Shown: positions 1 to 9,289, counted from the stretch's first letter. The stretch: DNA of 64,000 nt from an uncultured Candidatus Melainabacteria bacterium (GCA_947361615.1 CANAJP010000002.1:18344-82343); one strand, 5' to 3'. The notes: a model not told the origin generated them from the letters alone. A program made the numbers and translations.

Positions 1-43
1 CCAGTGTTATACTCGTAGCACTTAGCCATTAGGAGTACCCAAA

Positions 44-1045
44 ATGATTCCAGCAATTTCAGCACGTATCGAAAACAAAACATTTACCGCACCAAAACAA
101 TCAAAAAACAATACTGTACCATTTGCAGGACGACCGCCACAATTCCATCAGGAAAAAACGGTTAACTTTTTCACAGAACTGGTAAAGTGCTGTCTTGAAG
201 AGTCCACATTTTTAGAACGTCACAGACAAATTATAGGTGAAACTCTTGCAAGCATTATGCCAAGAATCAATGCCGGACTACACAACAACGAAAGTGGTAT
301 GAGAGGTTTTGTTTCGAGACTTGACGATGACTTTGTACTCAAAGCACCACACTGGTTCAAAAAGGCAACACCTGAAGCTATTCAACGCAACTGCGCACAA
401 GGAATGGTTCGCCCGAATAAATTTGAAGCGCTTGAGGATTACTTCGGTCATCACGTTATGACCTTCGGCGACATCGCAATTATGAAAAACGCAACCGCTC
501 CAGGTTCTTATGTACGAGTTGGCAGACCGTTTGAAATGGCACTTGATGATGGTGGTTTTGAATACTATTCAGAAACATATCTTCCAACCTGCGCGGCATT
601 ACCGCAAGATACCTTCGACAGATTAGCTAATAACCTGAAAAAATTAAACGGCATAACTTCGGGAGAATATCACTATGAACCAGACACAATCAACCCGAAT
701 AATTTTCTAATATTTAATGAACATTTTAGAATTGTTGATGATATGGATCCTGTTAAACTGGATGAACCAAACAACTTAACAACGATGTTACGTCCGCTAA
801 TCAACAACACATCGACTGACGAAAAAGCGGTATTTTCCACAGAACTCGTTCCACTACGCAGAGAAATTTTCAAAAAAAGCTCAATTGCATCTGTAAAACA
901 TGAGCTTCCTCTTGCCTCATCATTTATGGAAGAAGCTGAATTCGAGGAAACTTGCCAGCTTACAGGCGTTGAAAAGCACATTCTTAAACTCAAACAATAT
1001 ATTCAAGAAAGAAGCGTTGACGGAATTAAACAAATCTTAAAATAA
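44..1045 (+). CDS. Hypothetical protein, possibly with a divergent protein-kinase-like fold
   Basis: 333 aa, starting at the ATG that follows AGGAG. I do not recognise a named family. The N-terminus is low in complexity and carries NTVPFAG around residues 23-29, like other proteins in this window. Residues 84-100 (SGMRG followed by DDDFVLK) resemble a glycine loop plus the ATP-binding Lys of kinases. Residues 214-233 (DTINPNNFLIF, then RIVDD) resemble the catalytic-loop Asn and the metal-binding Asp of atypical kinases. The kinase reading is inference from these spacings only; the usual HRD motif is not evident. No signal peptide or membrane segment is seen. It stands alone, followed by a palindromic repeat and a convergent phosphatase gene. 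Confidence 0.6.
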   Translation: MIPAISARIENKTFTAPKQSKNNTVPFAGRPPQFHQEKTVNFFTELVKCCLEESTFLERHRQIIGETLASIMPRINAGLHNNESGMRGFVSRLDDDFVLKAPHWFKKATPEAIQRNCAQGMVRPNKFEALEDYFGHHVMTFGDIAIMKNATAPGSYVRVGRPFEMALDDGGFEYYSETYLPTCAALPQDTFDRLANNLKKLNGITSGEYHYEPDTINPNNFLIFNEHFRIVDDMDPVKLDEPNNLTTMLRPLINNTSTDEKAVFSTELVPLRREIFKKSSIASVKHELPLASSFMEEAEFEETCQLTGVEKHILKLKQYIQERSVDGIKQILK

Positions 1046-1113
1046 TAAAAAGATGTCATTCAAGCCCCCGAGCCGAAATCTTACAAGCGTTGAATACTTA
1101 CACGCCCTGCCGG

Positions 1114-1144
1114 CCAGACCCTGAATCAAGTTCAGGGTGACAGG
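1114..1144. repeat. Partial copy of a dispersed palindromic repeat
   Basis: Contains the arm CCCTGAA-tcaag-TTCAGGG followed by TGACAGG. This matches one half of the 87-bp palindromic elements found elsewhere in the window. It lies in the 110-bp gap between two convergent genes and may also serve as a terminator stem. Confidence 0.6.
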
Positions 1145-1155
1145 GGATGTCACAT

Positions 1156-1785
1156 CTACGAATGAACAAAACGCTCTTCCGGTAAAATAACCGCCGTTAA
1201 AAGGGCATTAGGATATTTTCCACATCCAGTATCAATACAAATTTTATCAACCTGAACCTGAGGTTCTTTAAAATCAGTATGTCCAAAAATAATTTTTTGA
1301 GGCAAGTTGTGTTTTTTATAAATAAATTCACCGCGAATATAATAAAAATCACGTTCATCTTGCGCTTCAAACGGAATATCAGGTCTTATTCCTGCGTGGA
1401 CAAAAAGATAATCGTCCGTCATATAATAAGATTTCAAATTATCCAAAAACTCCCCGTGAACCTTATATATCTCATCAAAATTCCCGTAACTTTCAACCGT
1501 CTGCACCCCACCGTATGTCCAGAACAGATGTGTATAATATCTTTCCCCCTCACGTGCTTTCAAATAAGCATATTCATGAGATCCCTTAAGATATATACAC
1601 CTGCAAACATCACCCATTGCAATAACTTTATCGATTACGCCTTTTGAATCCGGCCCGCGATCAATAAAATCGCCCATAAAAATAAGTGTATCATCATTTG
1701 ATACGGCCAGTTTATCAATAAGCGAATTTAGTTTATCCAATTCTCCGTGAATATCTGTTATGGCTATAATTCTTCCCTGTGTCAT
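1156..1785 (-). CDS. Serine/threonine-type metallophosphoesterase (PP2A-like)
   Basis: About 209 aa from the second in-frame ATG. Motifs run in order: DIHGE (metal ligands), GDFIDRGPDS, GSHEY (in place of GNHE) and HAGI, with a late FGHTD. This is the calcineurin-like fold of bacterial PPP phosphatases and diadenosine-tetraphosphate hydrolases, with two metal ions in the active site. It is probably cytosolic. I chose the start at 1785 because a perfect TATAAT lies at 1797-1792, inside the longer frame that begins at 1803, exactly 6 nt before this ATG. No Shine-Dalgarno is present, so a leaderless transcript is likely. The substrate is unknown. Confidence 0.8.
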   Translation of the reverse strand: MTQGRIIAITDIHGELDKLNSLIDKLAVSNDDTLIFMGDFIDRGPDSKGVIDKVIAMGDVCRCIYLKGSHEYAYLKAREGERYYTHLFWTYGGVQTVESYGNFDEIYKVHGEFLDNLKSYYMTDDYLFVHAGIRPDIPFEAQDERDFYYIRGEFIYKKHNLPQKIIFGHTDFKEPQVQVDKICIDTGCGKYPNALLTAVILPEERFVHS

Positions 1786-1791
1786 AATAAA

Positions 1792-1797
1792 ATTATA
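1792..1797 (-). promoter_or_regulatory. -10 box TATAAT of a probable leaderless promoter
   Basis: TATAAT on the minus strand, 6 nt from the ATG at 1785. Initiation 7 nt past the box would fall on the A of ATG. Confidence 0.5.
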
Positions 1798-1805
1798 GCG
1801 CAAAA

Positions 1806-2603
1806 TTATATTTTTAGTACATCCACCATTGACATAACAATATCTCTCGAAATATCGAGTACACGCTCTTTAACCGAAGACGATTCAAAGGACTCATCCG
1901 CCAATAACCTCTTATAATCCGAATGTACATCGGTAAGATATTGAATTTTTCCATTTTCATCCAGCTTTGGCAAGTCCTCAGCCGCATAAATCACGTGTCT
2001 TAAATCATCATATAAGACTTTCACGGTACCTTCTTCTACATCCTTAGAAAAGGATATATCATTCATTATCTTAATAAAACGATTTTGTTGTTCCGGAGTC
2101 GCCTTTGCCAGTGCCTCAAGCGGTTTGGCCGCCCCTTCGCACAATTCATGTTGCGTAAAACCTATAAGCCCCAAACGTTCATATTCATCACAATTTTTAG
2201 CGACCTTTAAGTAATTTCTTATTAAAGCAGCATCGGGTGTCGCACTTGCTAAGGGCGCACCAAATTCCTCAAAACAAATTTTATAAGTCATAAAAAGTTC
2301 ATTAACAACTTTTTTCATATCTTTTTCACGTGGATTTGCACGCAATTCATTCATAAATCCGATAATTTCCGGCTCTGTAAACTTACGGCAACGTTTGTGG
2401 CGAACCTTACGAAACAGTGTAATACAAGCATCTTCGGCCTCATTTGTACCTTTTGTCCAGCAGCCAAACGGTAGCACAAGCCCCTTTTTATCATAAATCG
2501 ATGTTTCAACAGAAGATATTTCTGAAACAGAAGCACGTGAAGGCACAGGCTGAGCCAATTTCACCTGCGAAATATTATTAAATTGTATATTTTCTATACG
2601 CAT
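1806..2603 (-). CDS. Hypothetical lineage-specific protein
   Basis: 265 aa, family not recognised. The N-terminus (MRIENIQFNNISQVK) is of the Asn-rich, Ser/Pro-containing kind shared by several proteins here, followed by a largely alpha-helical, charged body rich in Lys and Glu. No signal peptide, transmembrane segment or catalytic motif is evident. Its stop lies just 5' of the phosphatase gene, but that gene appears to have its own -10 box, so co-transcription is not certain. It is probably a real gene because the frame is long and intergenic signals flank it. Confidence 0.6.
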   Translation of the reverse strand: MRIENIQFNNISQVKLAQPVPSRASVSEISSVETSIYDKKGLVLPFGCWTKGTNEAEDACITLFRKVRHKRCRKFTEPEIIGFMNELRANPREKDMKKVVNELFMTYKICFEEFGAPLASATPDAALIRNYLKVAKNCDEYERLGLIGFTQHELCEGAAKPLEALAKATPEQQNRFIKIMNDISFSKDVEEGTVKVLYDDLRHVIYAAEDLPKLDENGKIQYLTDVHSDYKRLLADESFESSSVKERVLDISRDIVMSMVDVLKI

Positions 2604-2670
2604 ACTACACCATTCAATCGCATAAAATATACTAAAGGTAAAAATTTGCCTTTTGTATTAAGAAATATTA

Positions 2671-3348
2671 CTAACCTAAATCCTTGTAAAGATTATAAGC
2701 ACGAATTAGTTTAGAATTATTCTGAATTTGATAAATTCTCACAAGCGCCCACTCTGAGGTGGAAGTACATTTTTCACGTGTCATTTCACCGGCCTCACAG
2801 CATAAACGAAGCCTTGTATCAATAACATTATAAAGCTTACCAAGAGTCTTATTGTCCATCCTGTGAATAGGTCTTGAAAAATAACCTACAAGCCCGCCGG
2901 AATTATCATCAAGAGTTTTGTATAGTTTTGCCAGCGTAGTTTTAACATTTGACAATTCATAATCCAAAAATCTAACAACATCATCCTTTTTACCGTGACG
3001 GTAAACATAGGTTTTGACCTTATCAATTGCCTCCGGTGGGGCGTCGCCAAAATTCATATTATTGATATAACTGTCAACATCGGTTTGATTAATCCCCAAC
3101 GCCTTAGCAAGAAGGATTTTATCCCCCTTTTTAGTAAACGAATTTTTTAGCGGACGAAAACGAATAAGCGGACGGTTTTTCATAATATAAGCAAATTCTT
3201 CTTTAGAAATTCTGGTTTTCATGACCTGCTTAATTTCAACCGCGTTATTATGTATAAACTCCGCTTTCTGGGCATCAGTAAGCTTGGACGAGCCAAGGAC
3301 TTTTTGAATATTAACAGCGTTTATAGATGTAATTTTAAAATCTTCCAT
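2671..3348 (-). CDS. Hypothetical alpha-helical protein
   Basis: 225 aa from the ATG at 3348 (MEDFKITSINAVNI); a longer frame starts at 3384. No family recognised. The N-terminal ITSINAVN resembles the SISPIN-type starts of other proteins in this window. The rest looks soluble, basic and helical, with no obvious catalytic motif. It lies divergent from tRNA-Thr. Confidence 0.55.
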   Translation of the reverse strand: MEDFKITSINAVNIQKVLGSSKLTDAQKAEFIHNNAVEIKQVMKTRISKEEFAYIMKNRPLIRFRPLKNSFTKKGDKILLAKALGINQTDVDSYINNMNFGDAPPEAIDKVKTYVYRHGKKDDVVRFLDYELSNVKTTLAKLYKTLDDNSGGLVGYFSRPIHRMDNKTLGKLYNVIDTRLRLCCEAGEMTREKCTSTSEWALVRIYQIQNNSKLIRAYNLYKDLG

Positions 3349-3415
3349 AAAAAAGACTTTAACATAAATATTGTTGCGTATCAAACATTGCCGTGTTAAA
3401 ATTTTAATATAACAT

Positions 3416-3488
3416 GCCGTTGTGGCTCAGGTGGTAGAGCAGCTGATTCGTAATCAGCAGGTCACGGGTTCGAGTCCCGTCAACGGCT
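3416..3488 (+). tRNA. tRNA-Thr (CGT)
   Basis: A 73-nt cloverleaf. The acceptor stem pairs GCCGTTG with CAACGGC, discriminator T. The D arm is GCTCAGGTGGTAGAGC. The anticodon stem GCTGA/TCAGC encloses loop TTCGTAA, giving anticodon CGT. The T arm contains GGGTTCGAGTCCC. CCA is not encoded. Confidence 0.95.
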
Positions 3489-3495
3489 TGTTTTT

Positions 3496-4302
3496 ATGAA
3501 AAACATTCTTCAACTAAATAACGCACGCAACTGTCTTAGAATTTTTCTGCGCACCGCTGGTGTGCAAGAATTATTTGTGCCTTATGAGCTTTGTTCTGTC
3601 GTATTTAAAGCCGCACGACAAGAAAATGTAAGGCTTAAATTCTACCATATCGACGAAAATTTTATGCCTTCCCCACAAAGTCCCCGCCACGCGTTCATTC
3701 TTTACCCGAACTATTTTGGAATTTGTGATGAAAACGCGCGCATACTGGCGTCAAAATACCCTAATTTAATCTATGACGCAACACAAAGTTTTTTCTCAGA
3801 ACCGCTCGGGACTGCGACGATTTATTCTCCGAGGAAATTCTTTAACGTAACAGATGGCGGAATTCTCGTTACAGATTTAGAAATACCGGCAAAATTTCCA
3901 AAAGAGTCAGATGGTGAAGATTTTTCAACAGATCCGATGAATTTTGATTATGAAAAATTTCTTAGAAATGAATTAAAATTCAATAATTCTAACGAAATCA
4001 AATTAATTTCAGATAAAACACGCCTAAAACTTTCACAAATAAATTTTGAGGCAGAAAAGACTGAACGCGCAGAAAACTTTTGGAAACTTCATGAAATATT
4101 TGGTACAATCAATGAGTTAAAAATTCCATCCACCGTTACTGCCCCCATGGTTTACCCGCTAAAAACCAAAAACCCTCCGCTTGTGGATTGCGGAGTATTT
4201 ATTCTCAGATACAACTATATGAAAAATATTATACCGTTACCGTTAAAAATGGCGGGTAATAAACCCGCCATTGAAAAATTACTTGCAAATATAATTTATT
4301 AA
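3496..4302 (+). CDS. DegT/DnrJ-like PLP-fold protein, divergent
   Basis: 268 aa, starting 8 nt after tRNA-Thr, so it is probably co-transcribed with it. The arrangement with a VPYELC start, LYPNYFG near residue 78, YDATQSFF near residue 96 and SPRKFFNVTDGGILV near residue 110 recalls the large domain of DegT/DnrJ/EryC1 sugar aminotransferases. There YDxAxS and a Lys in the SxxK region hold PLP. At 268 aa it is much shorter than the usual ~370-400 aa, so it may be a reduced or non-catalytic relative. The family assignment is inference. Its last codons overlap the end of the convergent pepA and contain the pepA terminator hairpin. Confidence 0.55.
   Translation: MKNILQLNNARNCLRIFLRTAGVQELFVPYELCSVVFKAARQENVRLKFYHIDENFMPSPQSPRHAFILYPNYFGICDENARILASKYPNLIYDATQSFFSEPLGTATIYSPRKFFNVTDGGILVTDLEIPAKFPKESDGEDFSTDPMNFDYEKFLRNELKFNNSNEIKLISDKTRLKLSQINFEAEKTERAENFWKLHEIFGTINELKIPSTVTAPMVYPLKTKNPPLVDCGVFILRYNYMKNIIPLPLKMAGNKPAIEKLLANIIY
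4248..4272 (-). terminator. Intrinsic terminator of pepA, inside the convergent gene
   Basis: AATGGCGGGT and ACCCGCCATT form a perfect 10-bp stem with loop AATAA. On the minus strand it is followed by TTTTT, the right polarity for pepA. It is wholly inside the coding sequence of the gene at 3496-4302. Confidence 0.75.
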
Positions 4303-5676
4303 AGCTCTTACCCCTGAGCCGGTTGAACCTTTAATAAATTCGTTCAACGGTGCGTCCAAAAACGCAACGCCTGCGATATCTATATGCGCCCATTTTGCAT
4401 TGCTTACAAATTCTTTCAAGAATAAGCCCGCAGATGAAGCGCCGCCTGAACGTCCACCGGTGTTACGCATATCTGCAACTTCAGATTTCAAACCGTTTTT
4501 GTATTCTTCGTAAGTCGGAAGTTCCCAGTATTTTTCACCTATTTCAAATGCTGCGTCTTTAACATTTCTAACGAGTTCATCGCAGTTTCCGAGGATTCCC
4601 GCGCAAACAGCACCGAATGCTACTGAGCAAGCACCTGTAAGCGTTGCTATATCGATAATTTCATCAACACCTAATTCTGACGCATAGCAAAGTGCATCCG
4701 CAAGGGTCAAACGGCCTTCTGCATCCGTATTATCAACTTCAATGGTTTTACCGTTTTTAGCTGTCAAAATATCACCAGGTTTATACGCAGTACCACTAGG
4801 CATATTTTCGCAAGCTGCAATTATTCCGTGAACCTCAACTTCAGGGTTAAGTTTTTTAATAACGCTCATAATACCGAGAACACATGCAGCACCTGCCATA
4901 TCGTCTTTCATGGTCAGCATTGAAGCCGCAGGCTTAATATCAAGTCCGCCACTATCAAAACAGATACCTTTACCGATAATCGCGATACGTTTCTTCGCGT
5001 TAGGCGCTGAATATTTCATGTGAATAAATTTTGGCGGGTTAGCGCTTCCTTGACCTACTGCCAAATATGCGCCCATTTTCATAGCCTTAATTTCTTCAAC
5101 ATCATAAACCTTTGTTTCCACGCCATCAAGTGACAGTGCAATCTCAGCAAGTTTTTGCGGAGTTGCATATTGCGCGGGTTCATTAGCCAAATCTCTTGCA
5201 AAATTCATCGCTTTTGCTATCAATTCACCCTCTTCAATCTGGCAAGGGCAAACTTTTGTGAAATAAACTTCTTCCACACGTTCATTTTTCTTGTTTTTAT
5301 ATTTATCGAAAGAATAGTTTCCAATATATGCACCGATTGTTCCGAATTTACCATAGTCAAATCCAAAATCCAAATCAAACGCAACTTTTTTCATTTTTAA
5401 TGCAGCGAGAGTCTTAACGGCTTTTGCAATCACAACTCTTGCTTTGTTTTCAGAAAACTCTTCTTTTTTCCCGCAACCCAAAACAAGGATTTTCGCGATA
5501 TCAAACTGACCCAAAGTCGACAAAAGATAAGTTGTGTTATATTTACCATCAAAATCCTTTGTATCAACCACATGCTTATTCACGAAATCAATGTGAGTAT
5601 AAGAATTTTCAAAAAGGCTGACAACAAGTACATCAGGATTAACCTGCGTAAATGATTCAATTGATTTAACTAACAT
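4279..5676 (-). CDS. pepA: Leucyl aminopeptidase (M17 family)
   Basis: 465 aa, normal for M17. The C-terminal catalytic domain has GKGICFDSGG (residues 235-244), MKDDMAGAA (about 256-264) and the family signature NTDAEGR (316-322), which supply the two-metal ligands and the catalytic Lys and Arg. It releases N-terminal residues from cytosolic peptides and acts as a hexamer. The N-terminal ~150 residues are the variable macro-like domain. It is the last gene before a converging gene, and its terminator lies in that neighbour. Confidence 0.95.
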   Translation of the reverse strand: MLVKSIESFTQVNPDVLVVSLFENSYTHIDFVNKHVVDTKDFDGKYNTTYLLSTLGQFDIAKILVLGCGKKEEFSENKARVVIAKAVKTLAALKMKKVAFDLDFGFDYGKFGTIGAYIGNYSFDKYKNKKNERVEEVYFTKVCPCQIEEGELIAKAMNFARDLANEPAQYATPQKLAEIALSLDGVETKVYDVEEIKAMKMGAYLAVGQGSANPPKFIHMKYSAPNAKKRIAIIGKGICFDSGGLDIKPAASMLTMKDDMAGAACVLGIMSVIKKLNPEVEVHGIIAACENMPSGTAYKPGDILTAKNGKTIEVDNTDAEGRLTLADALCYASELGVDEIIDIATLTGACSVAFGAVCAGILGNCDELVRNVKDAAFEIGEKYWELPTYEEYKNGLKSEVADMRNTGGRSGGASSAGLFLKEFVSNAKWAHIDIAGVAFLDAPLNEFIKGSTGSGVRALINYICK

Positions 5677-5700
5677 ATAAATTCCCTCTTACTTAATATA

Positions 5701-6648
5701 CTAACGGCCTACACACCGTAAATCCATTTCAGTATCTCTGTCTAACGGTTCACGTAAGATTAAGCCCGTTGTTCCCCAGAGATACCAGGCATAATTGGCG
5801 GAATAGAGCGAAGATGACCAATAATATCCTTCGTGCATACCTAAAAGCTGCGTATTTACAAACATCGCCGCCAATTCATAATCAGTAGGCGCTCTGAGTG
5901 AACTTTTTTGAAGATGGCAGGCTTTGCCTGAAGCTTCAGACTGCGTTTTAGAGTCCACATCTTCATAATGCGGCACAGGAGCGACAATTACACTATCCAC
6001 CGGTTTAAAAATAGTAATAAACCCAATATCTTTACCAACCTTATTAGGCGGTTTATTACCGTTAAGGTCATAAATCATATTGATACAAACAGATGAAGCG
6101 GAGAAATAATTAGGATTTTCTTTCTGGTCAAAAACCTTACAAACCGGATTAAAGAAAAGGTTAATACTTTCCTGGTTATCTGTTATAAATGCAACGCTGT
6201 CAAAATCTTCCTGATGGTAAGAATATATTTTGCCTGTTTCTGCATCTTCATAGAACATATCAACCAATTTTGAATTCAACTGGCTCCAGGAACGAGGCAT
6301 ACGATGCATCATACCATCTGTGCCTTCATACACCTGCGGAAGCCCGCAGCCAAAAAATTTATCATCATCACAAACCATGTGAACTTTAACAAGGTCACGA
6401 TATTTATCGACAAAATCTTCACCGGAATGAAAATCTTTCAGGGTATCCATAAGAGGAATAGCTTGCGCAACACGGGTATGCAGGACTTTCTTCCGAACCC
6501 TGAAAATCATATCCTGAATATTTGCCTGCAAAGCAGGAAGAGTCAAAACCGTAACAACTCCGACAACAGTCAGAGCAATAACGACTTCGACAAGTGTAAA
6601 TGCTTTTTTCTTAGTTTTATCTAATAAACCAACTCTTCTATTCAACAT
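5701..6648 (-). CDS. Type IV prepilin/pseudopilin-like protein with C-terminal DUF1566-like domain
   Basis: 315 aa. A short basic leader (KTKKK) precedes AFTLVEVVIALTVVG at residues 16-30, a class III prepilin signal with Glu at +5. The middle has the family block containing YDLNGNKPPNKVGKDIG. The C-terminus (RAPTDYELAAMFVN, then YYWSSS, then ending DLRCVGR) resembles the DUF1566/Lcl C-type-lectin-like domain. Unlike its four paralogues in this window it has no G tract and keeps FTLVEV rather than FTMAEI. It is likely exported and processed by a prepilin peptidase; assembly into a pilus is inferred. Confidence 0.8.
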   Translation of the reverse strand: MLNRRVGLLDKTKKKAFTLVEVVIALTVVGVVTVLTLPALQANIQDMIFRVRKKVLHTRVAQAIPLMDTLKDFHSGEDFVDKYRDLVKVHMVCDDDKFFGCGLPQVYEGTDGMMHRMPRSWSQLNSKLVDMFYEDAETGKIYSYHQEDFDSVAFITDNQESINLFFNPVCKVFDQKENPNYFSASSVCINMIYDLNGNKPPNKVGKDIGFITIFKPVDSVIVAPVPHYEDVDSKTQSEASGKACHLQKSSLRAPTDYELAAMFVNTQLLGMHEGYYWSSSLYSANYAWYLWGTTGLILREPLDRDTEMDLRCVGR

Positions 6649-6714
6649 ATTACTTTCTTTTATAAATTAATATACTGTAATCATCATAACATATTTAATA
6701 TTTTTTGCAAATCC

Positions 6715-7806
6715 CTAATTTTCAAGAAATTCCGCGAGAATATAATTACTTACCAGAAACCCTTTTTTTGAGAACATATATGCCCCGTTTTTATTTAAAA
6801 TATGGCCTGTTTGTAAATATTTGTTTAAAATATTTTTGTATTTATTTTCAAAATCAATATTAAATTTTTCATTAATTTTATGAGCATTTAAGCCTTCAAC
6901 CAGACGAAGTCCGAGGAAGATTTCTTCTTCTAACATTTCTTGAGGTGAAAGATTTTGAGAAAAATCTTTTTCTAACGGGTTAAAACAATAATCCTCGAAA
7001 TTTGTTTTGTTAGAATACCTTATTCCATCAACATAACCGTGTGCTGCAAGGCCAAACCCGTAATATTCCTGATTTCTCCAGTAATTAATGTTATGTCGGG
7101 AAGATTTTCCATTGCGAGAAAAATTACTAATTTCATAATGCTCAAAACCGTTTTGGGTCAAACACTCAATAGCGTTACTGTACATATCCGCCTGAAGTTC
7201 GTCATCTGCAAGATTTTTAGGATACTGCCGCGCAAAAAAACATCCCTCTTCTATTTTCAAGCCATAAAGAGAAATATGTTCAACCCCTAATTCTGCAGCC
7301 GTTTTCAGGTCTGAAACAAAACTTTCCAAGGACTGCTCCGGAAGTCCGTAAATAAAATCAAGGCTTATATTATTAAAACCGGCGTCACGCGATTCCTCAA
7401 CTACTCTAAAAACATCAGCAGATTTATGCCGGCGCCCGATTTTTTTTAGTATTTTATCATCAAAAGTCTGAGAACCGATACTCAAACGATTAACACGTGT
7501 ATTTTTTAGATTGTCAAAATACTCTTTATCAACCGTTTCAGGGTTAACCTCAAGTGTAACCTCCGCGTTATCTGCAATATTCAGCGTTCCAAAAATTTCA
7601 TTAATCTGGGACGCAGTTAAAAGTGACGGGGTTCCCCCGCCAAGATAAACAGTATCAAGAATTTCGCCCTTATACTCGTTCAAAATCTGCGTTTTCAATG
7701 AATTCAAATACTGCCCTTTACGCTCCAGTATCGGAAACGATACAAACGAGCAATAATGACACTTACTCCTACAAAACGGGATATGAATATAAGCACTTTT
7801 AACCAT
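6715..7806 (-). CDS. hemW: Radical SAM heme chaperone HemW
   Basis: 363 aa. The N-terminus has HIPFCRSKCHYCSF, with the CxxxCxxC 4Fe-4S ligands C12, C16 and C19. The GGGTPS motif is at about residues 57-62, and the HemW C-terminal domain follows. The three-Cys motif without the extra downstream Cys of coproporphyrinogen dehydrogenase (HemN) favours HemW, which binds and delivers heme, but a related function cannot be excluded. A TATAAA box lies 6 nt before the ATG, so the transcript may be leaderless. Divergent from the MFS gene. Confidence 0.85.
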   Translation of the reverse strand: MVKSAYIHIPFCRSKCHYCSFVSFPILERKGQYLNSLKTQILNEYKGEILDTVYLGGGTPSLLTASQINEIFGTLNIADNAEVTLEVNPETVDKEYFDNLKNTRVNRLSIGSQTFDDKILKKIGRRHKSADVFRVVEESRDAGFNNISLDFIYGLPEQSLESFVSDLKTAAELGVEHISLYGLKIEEGCFFARQYPKNLADDELQADMYSNAIECLTQNGFEHYEISNFSRNGKSSRHNINYWRNQEYYGFGLAAHGYVDGIRYSNKTNFEDYCFNPLEKDFSQNLSPQEMLEEEIFLGLRLVEGLNAHKINEKFNIDFENKYKNILNKYLQTGHILNKNGAYMFSKKGFLVSNYILAEFLEN

Positions 7807-7812
7807 AAAAAA

Positions 7813-7818
7813 TTTATA
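7813..7818 (-). promoter_or_regulatory. -10 box TATAAA of hemW
   Basis: Minus-strand TATAAA exactly 6 nt from the hemW ATG, with no Shine-Dalgarno. Candidate leaderless start. Confidence 0.45.
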
Positions 7819-7853
7819 TCATAAAAAACACACTTGCGCTTATTTTTTTATGC

Positions 7854-7859
7854 TAAAAT
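7854..7859 (+). promoter_or_regulatory. Extended -10 box TGCTAAAAT for the MFS gene
   Basis: TG at 7851-7852 and TAAAAT at 7854-7859 lie 9 nt before the ATG at 7869. No Shine-Dalgarno is visible. Confidence 0.45.
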
Positions 7860-7868
7860 TAACTCTGT

Positions 7869-9269
7869 ATGAACACAAAAAATATAAAATGGACAATATT
7901 TCTTATAACAGTTGTCGGTAACTTCCTCGGGATGTTCGATTCGACAACTGTAAACCTTGCGTTGTATGCGATGTCCACAGATTTGGGCGTAAGTCTTGAA
8001 CAAATCCAGTGGGTTGTAATCGCTTATATGTTAATTTTGACTGTTTTATTACCGTTTTTCGGCAAATTGGGCGATATTCTTCCCAGAAACAAACTTTATG
8101 CAACGGGATTTTCGCTGTTTGCGCTGGGTTCTTTCCTGAATTTCACCGCAAACAATTTTTATTTGCTGGTTTTATACAGATGTATTGAGGCTGTCGGGGC
8201 ATCAATAATGATTTCCAACGCACCCGCGATTATCGCCTCTATTTTCAAAAGCGAAAAACGCGGCAAAGCGCTCGGGTTAAACGGATGCGTCGTAGCTATC
8301 GGAGGATTGAGCGGCCCCGCAATGAGCGGAATTTTAATAAACTTTTTCGGCTGGCATTCAATATTCCTGCCAAGCATACCAGTTGCGCTATTGGGGGCGT
8401 ATTTTGCGTATAAATTATTACCATCACACGTCTTACATAAAGAAAACTTTAAATTCGATTACCTCGGATTTGCATATTTTTCTGTTGGAATTTTCGCACT
8501 CCTTCTTGCAATTTCCGAGGGACATGTATGGGGCTGGACATCTCTAAAAATAATTTTCTTAGGGTTTATCACGCTTGTATTTGGTACATTATTCTACCTG
8601 CGCGATCATAATATTGACTACCCGATGATAAACTTTAAACTGTTTGAAATAAGAGAGTTTACATTCGGAAACCTCGCAATAATGACATCATATATGGCGA
8701 TGTTTACAAATAGCGTACTTCTGCCTTTTTATTTACAGGAAATTCTGTTATACAGCCCGATGAAAACAGGTTTAATCGTTTTATCTTATGCGCTTGTACT
8801 TTCAATAACAGCGCCATTCGCAGGGCGATATGCAGGAAAACACGGAAGTAAATACATTACCTTATGCGGTGCAGCAATTTATGTTCTATCATTGCTGATG
8901 TTTATAACATTTAACGAAACAACCTCAACGATTGCAATCATTCTTGTTTCTGGTTTTATGGGAATAGGAAACGGCCTTTTCCAATCACCGTCAAACAACG
9001 CAATCCTATCGAATGTTCCCAAACCGGAACTCGGTATTGCAAGCGGAATTCTCGCACTTTCAAGAAATGTTGGAAACATTTTAGGCGTTGCAATTACGAT
9101 AACTCTTTTTGCAAGTTTCAAATCCATGTTCTTGCATCAAGATTTACTCTACAACGAAGCCTTCCTTAAATCTTTCCATTACACAATGAGTGTAGGTGTA
9201 TTCTTCGGGGTAGCCTGCTTTATGCTGGCGTTCCTCGCATATAAAAACGAAAAGCTGGACAGACATTAA
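7869..9269 (+). CDS. MFS drug-efflux transporter (DHA2/EmrB-QacA type)
   Basis: 466 aa, almost wholly hydrophobic, with about 12-14 transmembrane helices. It opens with a segment containing GMFDSTTVNLALYAMS, which corresponds to motif D1 of the DHA2 family, and GKLGDILPRNKLYATG after helix 2 is motif A. It is a proton-coupled inner-membrane exporter; the substrate cannot be told from sequence. It is followed 20 nt later by the TPR gene, which has its own -10 box in the gap. Confidence 0.85.
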   Translation: MNTKNIKWTIFLITVVGNFLGMFDSTTVNLALYAMSTDLGVSLEQIQWVVIAYMLILTVLLPFFGKLGDILPRNKLYATGFSLFALGSFLNFTANNFYLLVLYRCIEAVGASIMISNAPAIIASIFKSEKRGKALGLNGCVVAIGGLSGPAMSGILINFFGWHSIFLPSIPVALLGAYFAYKLLPSHVLHKENFKFDYLGFAYFSVGIFALLLAISEGHVWGWTSLKIIFLGFITLVFGTLFYLRDHNIDYPMINFKLFEIREFTFGNLAIMTSYMAMFTNSVLLPFYLQEILLYSPMKTGLIVLSYALVLSITAPFAGRYAGKHGSKYITLCGAAIYVLSLLMFITFNETTSTIAIILVSGFMGIGNGLFQSPSNNAILSNVPKPELGIASGILALSRNVGNILGVAITITLFASFKSMFLHQDLLYNEAFLKSFHYTMSVGVFFGVACFMLAFLAYKNEKLDRH

Positions 9270-9277
9270 TTATAGGA

Positions 9278-9283
9278 TATAAT
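9278..9283 (+). promoter_or_regulatory. -10 box TATAAT of the TPR gene
   Basis: TATAAT exactly 6 nt before the ATG at 9290, in the 20-bp gap after the MFS gene. No Shine-Dalgarno. Confidence 0.5.
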
Positions 9284-9289
9284 CTAAAT

